DNA of 64,000 nt from Companilactobacillus heilongjiangensis (GTDB taxonomy: Bacteria; Bacillota; Bacilli; Lactobacillales; Lactobacillaceae), in the NCBI RefSeq assembly GCF_000831645.3, contig NZ_CP012559.1:1364001-1428000 (forward strand), in the 5' to 3' direction. Positions 25,312 to 34,546 of the stretch are shown here, one piece after another (position 1 is the first letter of the stretch; every line of letters starts with the position of its first letter). The position numbers were made by a program, and so were the translations under genes. Below the pieces are notes generated by a model that did no database searches, was not told the DNA's origin, and saw nothing but the letters and a program-made list of their open reading frames with translations.

Positions 25312-26298
25312 CTACTTCAATTTTCGATATCTAAATTTATTGGTATAGCTGACCTTTTGACCAGCATTCAAAATCGTATTTCCAAAGTCAGTGTGATTAA
25401 TGGCATCTGGTAAAGTCATTAACTCCATGGCGATTGAATCGTGATCATGGACACTTGCCTTTTGCGCATCAACTGGATTGGCTGTAAAAATAACTAACCC
25501 ATTACGATCAGTATAAAAATCAATGGCACGTTTGTCATCTTTTAAGGTTGCTGCTTTATCGTGCACAACATAAGCATCGTCAAATTCAAATTTATCCAAA
25601 GGCTTTAACTGTTTCAATCCTTGACCAATCTTCTTGAAATTCTTAAAGTCATAAGCATTCGTAACAGCCAATAATTTACCAGTTGGTACCTTTTCCTCAT
25701 TCATATCCAAGAAACGTTTGGAATTAACTTTTAAGGCTGCTTGACGAAGATTGCCGTCATTGATATTAAAGTACACATGACAACTTGGATTGAACAAAGT
25801 ATCTTGATTACTACGTCCACTATAAGTGATTGTAACCTCATCATCATCACTTAAAGCGTAACGAATCTTAACCTTCAGAACACCAGGAAACCCATCCTCA
25901 CCACTGACAGTATGTGTAAACAAAACTGAATTTTCAGAATCCACTGTTGCATCAAAGTTTTGCATTTGCAATCCATGATTACCACTGTGAATGATATTCT
26001 GACCGTCATTTGGCGTTAATTGGTAGTCCTTGTCATCGATACTGAAGTGAGCCTTGCCAATTCTACCAGCAACCCGTCCAATCGTTTTACCGACTTCATA
26101 TGGCGTTTTAACGTAATCTGCCACGTTGTCGAAATGTTCAATCAAAGAACGCTTTACACCATCTTCAACAACCTCGAAGTTTTGCCACGTTGCAGCATAA
26201 CTCAAGACACTGATACTCGTTTGATTTTTATTAGTTATTTTATAAAGAGAAACCTCTTGTCCACCAGTCTCCCCAAATTTTGTTTTTACAACTACCAT
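25312..26298 (-). CDS. galM: Aldose 1-epimerase (mutarotase)
   Basis: 328-residue cytosolic mutarotase that interconverts alpha- and beta-anomers of glucose or galactose. Visible motifs: the NRxxx-like GRVAGRIGKAHF region, IIHSGNHGLQ near residue 95, PSCHVYFNIND (the catalytic His-containing block near 170), and DDAYVVHD. Next to maltose phosphorylase and PgmB it would equilibrate the glucose released from maltose. The start has GAGG 13 bases upstream, rather far. Between it and pgmB lies a remnant of the R element family. Confidence 0.88.
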   Translation of the reverse strand: MVVVKTKFGETGGQEVSLYKITNKNQTSISVLSYAATWQNFEVVEDGVKRSLIEHFDNVADYVKTPYEVGKTIGRVAGRIGKAHFSIDDKDYQLTPNDGQNIIHSGNHGLQMQNFDATVDSENSVLFTHTVSGEDGFPGVLKVKIRYALSDDDEVTITYSGRSNQDTLFNPSCHVYFNINDGNLRQAALKVNSKRFLDMNEEKVPTGKLLAVTNAYDFKNFKKIGQGLKQLKPLDKFEFDDAYVVHDKAATLKDDKRAIDFYTDRNGLVIFTANPVDAQKASVHDHDSIAMELMTLPDAINHTDFGNTILNAGQKVSYTNKFRYRKLK

Positions 26299-26381
26299 TG
26301 AATGACCAAATCCTCACTTAACGCTTGTTACTAGCTCGATATTCTTTTTAATTTATCAATTAAAGGTTAAAAAATAAATTA

Positions 26382-26421
26382 GTTGGAAGAACTGGAATAT
26401 CCCACTAGCAAAGTAGCGTTA
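26382..26421 (-). repeat. Remnant of structured dispersed element (R7)
   Basis: GTTGGAAGAACTGGAATATC ... AGTAGCGTTA aligns with the right end of R2 (GTCGGAAGAGCTG ... AGTGGCGTTA) with several changes and gaps. Only the right arm survives. It runs into the stop codon of pgmB (26419-26421). Confidence 0.5.
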
Positions 26422-27111
26422 CTTATTTAATACTTTTTTGTTATCCATAGCTTTTTCAATATTTGCTAATGTTACTTCAGCTGTATTGTTGAAGTTAATA
26501 TCAGCATCTTTCAAAACTGTTGGATCACCGATACCGACTGAAATTGCACCAGAACCATTGATTGATGTGACACCTGCTGAGGCATCTTCCAATCCGATAC
26601 ATTCTTCTGGTTTTAATTTCAAGCTTTCAGCGGCACGAGTATAAATTTCTGGATCTGGCTTACCGTGTGTCAAAGTGGCTGGATCAACTTTTTCATCGAA
26701 ATATTTTCTTAAGTCTAATTTTTCCAAAACTAGTGGTGAATTCTTGGATGATGATGCTAATGAAATCAAGTAATGATGTGCTGAAAGGTCTTTAATAAAG
26801 TCCTCCATACCAGGTAGAATTTCTGATTTATCCAAACCATTCAATAAGTTCAAATAATTTTCATTCTTCTCTTCAGCATATTTAACTTTTTCATCTTCAG
26901 TATAGACATTTTCTTTGTGACCATACTTCAAGATGAGATTAAGTGAGTCCATTCGACCAACACCTTTAAGTTGATTTCCCAAGTCTTCTGTCCAAGTTAC
27001 GCCTAATTCATCAGCCAATTGATGCCATGCTTTTGAATGATATGCGGATGTATTGGCGATAACTCCATCTAGATCGAATAAAAATCCTTTAATCTGTTCG
27101 AATTTAACCAT
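26419..27111 (-). CDS. pgmB: Beta-phosphoglucomutase
   Basis: 230-residue HAD subfamily IA enzyme converting beta-glucose-1-phosphate to glucose-6-phosphate via a beta-glucose-1,6-bisphosphate intermediate. Motif I is FDLDGVIANTS (Asp nucleophile about residue 13), the cap domain carries HSKAWHQLADELGV and KGVGRMDSL, motif II is LASSSKNS, and ECIGLEDASAGV is the late acidic motif. It follows maltose phosphorylase, whose product it consumes. The stop codon lies at the edge of an R-element remnant, so the C-terminus may have been altered. Confidence 0.92.
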   Translation of the reverse strand: MVKFEQIKGFLFDLDGVIANTSAYHSKAWHQLADELGVTWTEDLGNQLKGVGRMDSLNLILKYGHKENVYTEDEKVKYAEEKNENYLNLLNGLDKSEILPGMEDFIKDLSAHHYLISLASSSKNSPLVLEKLDLRKYFDEKVDPATLTHGKPDPEIYTRAAESLKLKPEECIGLEDASAGVTSINGSGAISVGIGDPTVLKDADINFNNTAEVTLANIEKAMDNKKVLNK

Positions 27112-27135
27112 ATTAGTTTGCCCCTTTGATTTAAA

Positions 27136-27170
27136 AAGGTGCCTGAATTACTAATCCAGACACCTCCATT
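27136..27170 (-). terminator. Intercistronic hairpin between mapA and pgmB
   Basis: Minus strand: AGGTGTCTGGATT pairs with AATTCAGGCACCT (two mismatches/wobbles) and is followed by TTTTT. It may partially terminate the mapA transcript ahead of pgmB. Confidence 0.65.
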
Positions 27171-27176
27171 TTACAA

Positions 27177-29420
27177 TTATTTAAGCAGTTTTGATTTATC
27201 ATAAACTTTAATTTCAAGCGGTTCTCCAGAGATGAGCTCGAAATGTGGTCCTTCGCTATCGACCGAAATTTCAATAACTCTGCCTCTAAAGACCTGTCTG
27301 AATGAATAGCTATTCCATTTCTTTGGTAAGAATGGCTTATAGCTCAAGGTACCATCGGCGTGAACTCTCATGCCAGCAAATCCTTGAACCATGGCCAACC
27401 AGCCACCAGTCATAGAAGTGATATGCAAACCGTCTGCAGTGTCATTATTATAATTGTCTAAGTCTAGTCTAGCGGTTCTCTCATAGAATGCAACCGCTTT
27501 CTCCTCATAGTGCAAGTCAGCAGCTAAAACAGAGTGAATTGCAGGCGAAAGACTTGATTCGTGAACTGTTAGTGGTTCGTAGAAATCGAAGTTACGTTTC
27601 TTCTCACGTTCACTGAAATCATCAATGAAATCCCAGATACCTTGCAAGACATCTCCTTGCTTGATATATGGTGAACGAAGAATTTTATCCCATGACCAAT
27701 GTTGATTAATTGGCAATTGATCCTTTGGAATTGCGCTGACTGGCTCAAGATCTTTATCCAAAAAGCCATCATGTTGAACGAAAATACCCAAATCTTCGTC
27801 GTATGGTAAATACATTTTGTCTACAATATCTTGCCATTGTTTCATTTCAGCATCAGAAACGCCTAATTTAGCAAATTGATCTTTTGAAACCTCACCTAAA
27901 ATTTCCAAAGTATATTTCAATGTCCATTTGGCTAAGAAATTCGTGTACCAATTGTTGTCAACGTTATTCTCATATTCATCAGGCCCGGTAACGCCATGAA
28001 TCATATACTTGTCATTACGCTTGCTGAAGTGAACACGATCAGCCCAGAAACGAGAAATCTCAGTCAAGACCTTGCTACCCTCATTGAGAACAAATGACTT
28101 GTCACCTGTATAACGAGTGTAATTATAAATGGCGAACGCTATATCGCCGTTACGGTGAATTTCCTCAAACGTGATTTCCCATTCGTTATGACACTCGATA
28201 CCATTGAAAGTTACCATTGGGAATAATGCACCATTCAAACCTTGCTCTTTGGCATTTACATAAGCACCTTTGAGTTGGTTATAACGATACATCAAGAGAT
28301 TTCTAGAAACTTCAGGCTTAGAAATTCCTAAGTAAACTGGAATACAGAATGCTTCAGTATCCCAATAAGTTGCCCCACCATACTTTTCACCGGTGAAGCC
28401 TTTAGGACCAATGTTGAGTCGTGAATCTTCACCAGAATAAGTTGTGAATAGGCCAAAGAGGTTGAAGCGCATACCTTGTTGAGCATCAGTATCGCCGTCA
28501 ATCTTAATATCGGATTGATTCCAACGAATGTCCCAAACATTGGCATGGGCTGCATAAAGCTTTTCATATGGAACCCGAGCAACTCGAGCACTGATACCTT
28601 CCAATGCATCGCGTAAGTTGTCTAATTCTTTATAATCACGTGATGTAAGGACGATAACACGTTTCTCAATTGACTCGACTTCGTTAGGTTTTAATACCTT
28701 TTCGAAAGTCTTACTTGTTTCAAGATCAGTGATATTTTGATCTGTTTCAGCTAAATTAGTGACATAGCCGACTTGCATACCAGAAGTAAATCTTGGTGTA
28801 CCAAAGTCATTTGGTTTTGTTTCAGCAATCAAACTATCTTTAGTAATCTCAAGAACATTCCAGAAACTCTCGTCATAATTGGAATCTTCATTTTTAACAT
28901 TAGCGTCAAGTGAAGAAATAACCTTAATATCGACACCTTTATCAGATAGGTTCTCAAAAGTTACCTTTTGAACTGATAATTCCTTTTGAGCAACACTCAA
29001 AAATCTGACAAAATTAAATTTAACTTTACTACCCTTCTTGTCCACGATAAATGAACGTGTCAAAGTAGCATCTTTCATATTTAAGTCTAAAGTGAAATCA
29101 CTGATTTTATCCTTGTTGAGGTCCAATTGTGATCCATCGATTAGAAAATTCATTTTTATAAAGTTTACAGCATTGATAACTTTTCCAAAATATTTTGGAT
29201 AACCATTTTTCCACCAGCCGACACGAGTCTTATCGGGATACCAAATACCGGCAAGGTAGATTCCAGGAAGACTATCACCTGTATAATCCTCCTCAAAGTT
29301 ACCTCTCATCCCCATGTAACCATTTCCTAAGCTGGTTAGACTCTCTTGAAGACGTTTGTTCTCGCGGTCTAATTTGTGAGTTACAACGTTCCAAGGATCT
29401 ACTTCAAAAATTCTTTGCAT
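27177..29420 (-). CDS. mapA: Maltose phosphorylase (GH65)
   Basis: 747-residue cytosolic enzyme that splits maltose with inorganic phosphate into glucose and beta-glucose-1-phosphate. The N-domain opens with MQRIFEVDPWNVV and contains the ESLTSLGNGYMGMRGNFEE block of the family. The (alpha/alpha)6 domain has the catalytic GPDEYENNVDNNWYTN block near residue 478 and KQGDVLQGIW near residue 590. Length matches characterised lactobacillal maltose phosphorylases. The ATG at 29420 has AGGAGG 11 bases upstream. A terminator hairpin lies immediately before it, and pgmB, galM and a VOC gene follow. Confidence 0.95.
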   Translation of the reverse strand: MQRIFEVDPWNVVTHKLDRENKRLQESLTSLGNGYMGMRGNFEEDYTGDSLPGIYLAGIWYPDKTRVGWWKNGYPKYFGKVINAVNFIKMNFLIDGSQLDLNKDKISDFTLDLNMKDATLTRSFIVDKKGSKVKFNFVRFLSVAQKELSVQKVTFENLSDKGVDIKVISSLDANVKNEDSNYDESFWNVLEITKDSLIAETKPNDFGTPRFTSGMQVGYVTNLAETDQNITDLETSKTFEKVLKPNEVESIEKRVIVLTSRDYKELDNLRDALEGISARVARVPYEKLYAAHANVWDIRWNQSDIKIDGDTDAQQGMRFNLFGLFTTYSGEDSRLNIGPKGFTGEKYGGATYWDTEAFCIPVYLGISKPEVSRNLLMYRYNQLKGAYVNAKEQGLNGALFPMVTFNGIECHNEWEITFEEIHRNGDIAFAIYNYTRYTGDKSFVLNEGSKVLTEISRFWADRVHFSKRNDKYMIHGVTGPDEYENNVDNNWYTNFLAKWTLKYTLEILGEVSKDQFAKLGVSDAEMKQWQDIVDKMYLPYDEDLGIFVQHDGFLDKDLEPVSAIPKDQLPINQHWSWDKILRSPYIKQGDVLQGIWDFIDDFSEREKKRNFDFYEPLTVHESSLSPAIHSVLAADLHYEEKAVAFYERTARLDLDNYNNDTADGLHITSMTGGWLAMVQGFAGMRVHADGTLSYKPFLPKKWNSYSFRQVFRGRVIEISVDSEGPHFELISGEPLEIKVYDKSKLLK

Positions 29421-29440
29421 CGAGTAGTACACCTCCTATA

Positions 29441-29478
29441 AAAAAAGGTAATTAGGTAAAAATACCTAATTACCTTTC
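29441..29478 (-). terminator. Intercistronic terminator between msmK and mapA
   Basis: Minus strand: GGTAATTAGGTA pairs perfectly with TACCTAATTACC around a short T-loop and is followed by seven T. The mapA ribosome site begins a few bases later, so read-through or an internal promoter must supply mapA. Confidence 0.85.
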
Positions 29479-29485
29479 ATAATCC

Positions 29486-30589
29486 TTAAAGAATCGTTTC
29501 GTCTGTATCTTTGTCAAAGTAATGTGCTTTTGTCATTTCAAAAGCCATTTGAACGTCATCACCAGGCTTGTGATGATCACGTGAGTCAACCTTAGCAATA
29601 AAGTCGGTTCCACCGAGATTAGAGTAAAGAATTGATTCAGCACCTAATAATTCAGAAACTTGGATTTTAGCATTAATTACGGCATCAGGGAAAGCTTGAA
29701 TAGCTACTTCTTCGGCGTGAACGTCTTCTGGACGAATACCGAATGTAATTTCCTTGCCAACATAGCCTTTCTTCTCAAGAACTTTGTATTGACCTTCAGG
29801 AACAGCAATATTCAAACCTTGATCATTAACGATTTTGCCATCAGCGAGTTTGACATCGAAGAAGTTGGTAGCAGGTGATCCGATAAATCCGGCAACGAAC
29901 TTGTTGGTTGGCTTGCTGTATAGTTCAGCAGGAGTACCAACTTGTTGAATCCGACCATCATTCATAATGACGATACGGTCAGCCATGGTCATAGCTTCAA
30001 CTTGATCGTGGGTAACATAGATAAAATTACGTCCCAAACGTTGGTGCAATTGAGCAATTTCCGTACGCATTTGGACTCTCAATTTAGCATCCAAGTTTGA
30101 CAATGGTTCATCAAGCAAGAACAAATTTGCATCACGAACGATAGCACGTCCTAAAGCAACACGTTGTCTTTGACCACCAGATAAAGCAGCTGGCTTACGT
30201 TTTAGATATGGAGTTAATCCTAAGATATCGGCAGCGTTGTCGACACGTTTCTTAGTATCTTCCTTATCATTCTTCCGAATATTCAATCCGAAAGCCATGT
30301 TATCAAAGACTGTCATGTGTGGGTACAAAGCATAGTTTTGGAAAACCATAGCGATGTCACGATCTTTAGGTGAAACTTCGTTCATAACCTTGTCGTCCAT
30401 CTTAAAGTCACCTTTTGTGATGTTCTCCAAGCCCGCTATCATACGTAATGTGGTGGATTTACCACATCCGGAAGGTCCAACGAAGACAATAAATTCACCA
30501 TCTTTTATGTCTAGGTTAAAATCACTAACCGAATAGTCAGTATTACCTTGATAGCGTTTGTAAATGTGTTCCAAGTTAATTTTTACCAT
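29486..30589 (-). CDS. msmK: Sugar ABC transporter ATPase (MsmK/MsmX/MalK-like)
   Basis: 367-residue cytoplasmic ATPase energising the maltodextrin importer. Walker A GPSGCGKST (about 38-46), Q-loop MVFQNYALYPHM, signature LSGGQRQRVALG (about 136), Walker B LFLLDEPLSNLD and switch YVTHDQVEAM are complete. The C-terminal extension (about 240-367) is the regulatory OB domain of the MalK type (FGIRPEDVH). AAGGAG lies 8 bases upstream of the ATG. It ends the importer operon; such ATPases often serve several sugar importers. Confidence 0.92.
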   Translation of the reverse strand: MVKINLEHIYKRYQGNTDYSVSDFNLDIKDGEFIVFVGPSGCGKSTTLRMIAGLENITKGDFKMDDKVMNEVSPKDRDIAMVFQNYALYPHMTVFDNMAFGLNIRKNDKEDTKKRVDNAADILGLTPYLKRKPAALSGGQRQRVALGRAIVRDANLFLLDEPLSNLDAKLRVQMRTEIAQLHQRLGRNFIYVTHDQVEAMTMADRIVIMNDGRIQQVGTPAELYSKPTNKFVAGFIGSPATNFFDVKLADGKIVNDQGLNIAVPEGQYKVLEKKGYVGKEITFGIRPEDVHAEEVAIQAFPDAVINAKIQVSELLGAESILYSNLGGTDFIAKVDSRDHHKPGDDVQMAFEMTKAHYFDKDTDETIL

Positions 30590-30672
30590 TTTTAACGCTC
30601 CTTATATTTTCGACTTTCAGCTAACAAATACGTTTAATCTTACTAATCTAGATGTGTCCACCACACCTATTG

Positions 30673-31329
30673 TCAATCCTTTTTGGCTATTTGACCACCT
30701 AATAGCCGATAAGAAACGTAAGTGGAAAGCGATACGCTGCATACGACACTTAGAAAAGCCAATTGCAAAATGAAATTCATTAAGATCAAGATTAAAAATA
30801 CTATTACTGAGATAATAATTGGTAAAGGTTTTTCAACAAATAAAGCCAAAATGCTATCAAATTTATGTGTCGCTAATTGAAATCCTGTGGCCACAAGCAC
30901 CATGAAATATACGAATGTAAAGATCAAAACTGCCATGTGCCATTGGGGAGAACCAACCGTTATTTTATTTAGCAAAATGAAGATACTTGCTACAAAGCCT
31001 AATCCAAAGTTGATACGATAGTTTTTTTGAGAATCAAACCATTGTTTAAAAAAGTATTTGAAGAAACTTACACTACCATTAGTCTGCCATTCTTGAACAG
31101 AAGCAAAACTTGCAACCAATCCAGGAATCGTGAAGACCGAAATCATTAACCAAAGAATTATCAAAACAACACTATACGTAGTTGAAAATTTAAGATTGAA
31201 CAAAACTATTGCAGTCAGAATAACCGAAAAATTGATTAAGAAGAATGAGAAATTGATGCTAAATAGTGACATCAACCAGTTCCCACTCGCGATTAGTCTC
31301 TGTCCATTTTTTGAGTTTAAGTTGATCAC
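30673..31329 (-). CDS. YesL-like (DUF624) membrane protein
   Basis: 218-residue membrane protein with five to six hydrophobic segments. It resembles the YesL/DUF624 family: GNWLMSLFSINFSF at the start, PGLVASFASVQEW and SFFKYFFKQWFDSQKNYRINFGLGF in the middle. Family members are typically encoded inside sugar ABC transporter operons, but their role is not established. It starts at GTG with AGGG 10 bases upstream and lies 23 bases downstream of malG. Likely an accessory of the importer. Confidence 0.78.
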   Translation of the reverse strand: MINLNSKNGQRLIASGNWLMSLFSINFSFFLINFSVILTAIVLFNLKFSTTYSVVLIILWLMISVFTIPGLVASFASVQEWQTNGSVSFFKYFFKQWFDSQKNYRINFGLGFVASIFILLNKITVGSPQWHMAVLIFTFVYFMVLVATGFQLATHKFDSILALFVEKPLPIIISVIVFLILILMNFILQLAFLSVVCSVSLSTYVSYRLLGGQIAKKD

Positions 31330-31352
31330 AACATTTCGTCCCTTCTATTTAA

Positions 31353-32165
31353 TTACTTAACAGCACCATCGGTAACACCTTTGATAATCCACTTTTGAGC
31401 GAATAGATAGAAGATGATTACTGGGATGATGGAAAGTGTGATACCAGCTAAGGCTAAGTGCCATTGCTTAGTATATTCACCGAAGAAATTGAACATTTGT
31501 AGTGGAATTGTGTATTGCGCTTGTGGCAAGACAAGTGATGGCAATAGATAATCGTTCCAGATAGCAATGATGTTCAAGATAGCAACTGTAACTGTGATAG
31601 GTGAAAGCATTGGGAAGATAACTTTACTAAAGATCTGCCAACGACTTGCGCCTTCAATTTCAGCTGATTCATCCATCGCAATAGGAATACTTGATAATGT
31701 ACCTTGATACAAGAAGACTGACAAACTACAGTCAAATCCTAGGTACATAACGACCAAGCCCCACATGTTTAGAAAATGTACAGCACCGAAGTTAGCTGTC
31801 AAAGGAATCATAACTGATTGGAATGGAATCAACATAGCTGAGATAAATAGCATTAGGATTCCGCCACTCAATTTACTGTGGTTTCTTTGAAGAGCATATG
31901 CAGCCATTGAAGAACATAGAATGAGCAACAATACACTGCAAACTGTGATAATTACTGAGTTAGTCAATGAGCCGATAAAGTTCAAAGCCTTAAATGAGTT
32001 CACGTAGTTATCGCCGGTACTTGGATGTGGCAAAGAGAGAACTGATGCGAAGATCCCCTTTGGTGTTTTAAATGAGTTAGTAACGATTAGGTAAAATGGG
32101 AACAACCAGAGTATTCCAAGTAGAATTCCGAGTATTCCTAAACCTGTTCTACCTTTTTTATCCAT
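31353..32165 (-). CDS. malG: Maltodextrin ABC transporter permease (MalG type)
   Basis: 270-residue inner membrane permease with six transmembrane segments. The binding-protein-dependent transporter signature (EAA loop), which docks the ATPase, reads ESAEIEGASRWQIFSKVIFPMLSPI near residue 165. The N-terminus GILLGILWLFPFYLIVTNSFK is typical of MalG/MsmG. Its ATG overlaps the malF stop codon by one base (TAATG), so the two are translationally coupled. Forms the membrane channel with MalF. Confidence 0.93.
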   Translation of the reverse strand: MDKKGRTGLGILGILLGILWLFPFYLIVTNSFKTPKGIFASVLSLPHPSTGDNYVNSFKALNFIGSLTNSVIITVCSVLLLILCSSMAAYALQRNHSKLSGGILMLFISAMLIPFQSVMIPLTANFGAVHFLNMWGLVVMYLGFDCSLSVFLYQGTLSSIPIAMDESAEIEGASRWQIFSKVIFPMLSPITVTVAILNIIAIWNDYLLPSLVLPQAQYTIPLQMFNFFGEYTKQWHLALAGITLSIIPVIIFYLFAQKWIIKGVTDGAVK

Positions 32166-33025
32166 TAGAGATCCTCCTCTCTCTTACGGTTGTATGCTAC
32201 TTGCAATAGTGAAATAGCAGCAACGATGATGAAGAAGATAATAGCTTTAGCTTCTGATAATGCGAAGTTACCAGAGTTATAAGCGGTATTAACGATATCC
32301 ATAGCCAACATTTGTGTTGAGTTATATGGTCCACCATTTGTCAATGACAAGTTTTGATCATAAATCTTGAATCCATTTGATAGGGTCAAGAACATGCAGA
32401 CTGTGAATGCTGGGGCGATCATTGGGAACGTAATCTTTGTGAAACGTTGCCAAGCTGAAGCTCCGTCAATCTTTGCGGCTTCAATAATTTCATTAGGAAT
32501 GTTTTGTAAGTAAGCAATGTAGATTATCATGATATAACCACTCATTTGCCATACTGTAACAATAACTAATCCCCAAAAACCAGTTGTTTCATTAGTCAAC
32601 CAGTTTTGAAGCCAATTCATATGCAAGGCGTTACCTAAAGCTTGGAAGCCTTGTGTAAAGATAAATTGCCAAATGAAACCTAAGATTAAACCACCAATCA
32701 TATTTGGCATGAAGAAAATTGTACGTAAGAAGTTATTTCCCTTGAATTTTTGTGTAACTAATAATGCTAATCCCAAGCCTATTACGTTCAGCATGATAAC
32801 TGTGACAATTACAAACCCCACTGTAAACCAAAAGGCGTTAAGAAACGCCTTGTCTTGGAATAATGTAATGTAATTTTGAAATCCTACTACCTTAGTAAAT
32901 GTTAATCCGTCCCAGTTAGTAAATGAATAAAACAAACCTTCTATGACCGGAATAAATACTACTAAAGCTAACGCAACGAGGGTTGGTGTTAAAAATAACC
33001 AGAATGAAAGACTTTTGTTTTTCAT
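32165..33025 (-). CDS. malF: Maltodextrin ABC transporter permease (MalF type)
   Basis: 286-residue permease with six transmembrane segments and the EAA loop IIEAAKIDGASAWQRFTKITFPMIAPAF near residue 190. The second-position start MKNKSLSFWLFLTP (ATG at 33025) is preferred, as GAGGG lies 8 bases upstream; the ATG at 33031 is only 2 bases from it. Located between malE and malG in the importer operon. Substrate inferred from the surrounding maltose genes. Confidence 0.92.
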   Translation of the reverse strand: MKNKSLSFWLFLTPTLVALALVVFIPVIEGLFYSFTNWDGLTFTKVVGFQNYITLFQDKAFLNAFWFTVGFVIVTVIMLNVIGLGLALLVTQKFKGNNFLRTIFFMPNMIGGLILGFIWQFIFTQGFQALGNALHMNWLQNWLTNETTGFWGLVIVTVWQMSGYIMIIYIAYLQNIPNEIIEAAKIDGASAWQRFTKITFPMIAPAFTVCMFLTLSNGFKIYDQNLSLTNGGPYNSTQMLAMDIVNTAYNSGNFALSEAKAIIFFIIVAAISLLQVAYNRKREEDL

Positions 33026-33049
33026 ATTCATTGCCCTCTTTTGTTACTT

Positions 33050-34363
33050 TTAATTATTTGCTGATTTTTGTTGTTTTGCCCAACCATCAGTCATATTTTG
33101 TACTGTCTTATCCCAGCTTTGTTTGCCTGATAAGTACTTTTGTAGATTTGGTTGTGCAACATCTGGATCCCATGAAGTACCAGTGTATCCTGGGAATGCC
33201 CAGCCAGTAGTCTTGTGTTCTTGTGAGTACTTGAATACTACTGATGTCAATGGATCTTGCATCTTGAAGTTATCGTAACCTTTGTATGCAGGAACGAAGT
33301 GCAATGTATTAACAACATCCTTCTTACCGGCTTTAGATGTGTATAACCAGTCTAAGAAGTTCTTAGCAGCTTTTTGTTCTGCTGTAGATTTCTTACTATT
33401 AACAGCCCAGTATAGTGATGTACCAACTGGTAGTTTGCCTTCTTCACCAGGTACGGGAATAGGAATCATACCAACACTGTTCTTAGCGAAGTCTTTATCA
33501 ATACCTTCAACTGTTGGGTAAATCCAGTCACCTTGTTGAATCATAGCAGCTTTACCTTGTGAGAAGTATTGGTTAACTTGTGCTGAGTAATCCATTTGCA
33601 TTACTGGCTTGATTGAGTAATCTTTTTGAAGATCAAGCATTGTCTTCATATCAGCATTCTTTGAAAATGCCATTTTCTTTGACTTGTAAAGCTTTTGTGC
33701 ATTACCGTTGTAATCTTGTGCTACATAAAGGTTTAACAAGTGATCAGACATGATCCAAGCTTCCTTACCAGGAAGTGCGAAGACACCTTTGATACCTAAT
33801 TGATCCTTTTGTGCATCCAATTGTTTAACAGCAGCAGTCAATTTATCAACTGTAGTTAAGCTTTCTGGATCGATTCCAGCCTTTTCAAAGACTTTCTTGT
33901 TATAAACAAATCCATAACCTTCAACGTTGAATGGTAGTCCAACGGCTTTACCTTGTTCGTTCTTAACAGCATCCAATGTTCCTGGTTGAGCTGCTTTAGC
34001 GGCCTTTGTGTCAGACAAATCAGCTTCATGAGCCTTAAATTGTTTAACATCAGCTGGACCAGCTAAACTAAAGATTGTTGGTGCATTACCAGATGAAATT
34101 CTTGTCTTCAATACTGGATCGTATTGAGTACCACCACCGATTGATGTAACTTCAATCTTTACATTTGGATGGCTCTTTTCGTACTCTTTCGCAATTTGTT
34201 TGAATTGCTTATTATTTTCAACCTTTCCTTGAAGAATTGTAATCTTAACATCCTTACCTGAGGATGAGCTGTTACTGCAGGCTGCCAACATAAATGCTGC
34301 ACCGGCTGCCAAAGCAATAACTCCGACGCGTTTACCTAAACGCTTCCAGAAGTTCTTCTTCAT
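33050..34363 (-). CDS. malE: Maltodextrin-binding lipoprotein (MalE type)
   Basis: 437-residue extracellular solute-binding protein, cluster 1. The signal peptide ends in the lipobox LAAC (GAAFMLAACSNSSSSG), so the mature protein is anchored to the membrane by a lipid-modified Cys near residue 29. The SBP fold is visible in VKITILQGKVENNKQFKQIA, NAPTIFSLAG, GLPFNVEGYGFVYNKKVFEKAG and GKAAMIQQGDW. The ATG at 34363 has GGGGG 8 bases upstream. First gene of the importer operon, behind a cre-like site and a LacI operator. Confidence 0.92.
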   Translation of the reverse strand: MKKNFWKRLGKRVGVIALAAGAAFMLAACSNSSSSGKDVKITILQGKVENNKQFKQIAKEYEKSHPNVKIEVTSIGGGTQYDPVLKTRISSGNAPTIFSLAGPADVKQFKAHEADLSDTKAAKAAQPGTLDAVKNEQGKAVGLPFNVEGYGFVYNKKVFEKAGIDPESLTTVDKLTAAVKQLDAQKDQLGIKGVFALPGKEAWIMSDHLLNLYVAQDYNGNAQKLYKSKKMAFSKNADMKTMLDLQKDYSIKPVMQMDYSAQVNQYFSQGKAAMIQQGDWIYPTVEGIDKDFAKNSVGMIPIPVPGEEGKLPVGTSLYWAVNSKKSTAEQKAAKNFLDWLYTSKAGKKDVVNTLHFVPAYKGYDNFKMQDPLTSVVFKYSQEHKTTGWAFPGYTGTSWDPDVAQPNLQKYLSGKQSWDKTVQNMTDGWAKQQKSANN

Positions 34364-34408
34364 TACCAAAGCCCCCTATAAAAATAATATTTCTTTATTA
34401 CGATTTCC

Positions 34409-34437
34409 ATTATGTTGCGAAACCGCCTTCATTGCAA
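34409..34437 (-). promoter_or_regulatory. Promoter of the malE importer operon
   Basis: Minus strand: -35 TTGCAA (34437-34432), 17-base spacer, -10 CATAAT (34414-34409), then the malE ribosome site about 40 bases on. The -35 lies within the cre-like site. Confidence 0.6.
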
Positions 34438-34446
34438 CCGCTTTCG
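34433..34446. promoter_or_regulatory. cre-like (CcpA) site overlapping the malE -35 box
   Basis: Plus strand TGCAACCGCTTTCG matches the cre consensus TGNAANCGNTNNCA at all but the last fixed position. Overlap with the -35 box suggests catabolite repression of the importer. Confidence 0.55.
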
Positions 34447-34449
34447 GGA

Positions 34450-34463
34450 TGTTACCGATAACA
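34450..34463 (-). promoter_or_regulatory. Putative LacI-family operator of the malE operon
   Basis: Minus strand TGTTATCGGTAACA, a pseudo-palindrome with TGTTA/TAACA arms and a CG centre, typical of LacI-family sites. The identical 14-mer lies at 37595-37608 before the glucosidase gene. Confidence 0.65.
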
Positions 34464-34487
34464 GCTTTGTATCATCAAAAAGTTTAG

Positions 34488-34531
34488 ACAGAAAAAAAGC
34501 AGCTAATTCACAAAGTGATTAGCTGCTTTAA
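34488..34531 (-). terminator. Rho-independent terminator of the GH13 unit
   Basis: Minus strand: AAAGCAGCTAATCAC pairs with GTGAATTAGCTGCTTT and is followed by a T-run; 16 bases after the GH13 stop. It separates the glucosidase unit from the importer promoter. Confidence 0.88.
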
Positions 34532-34546
34532 ATTACTTATAAACCC

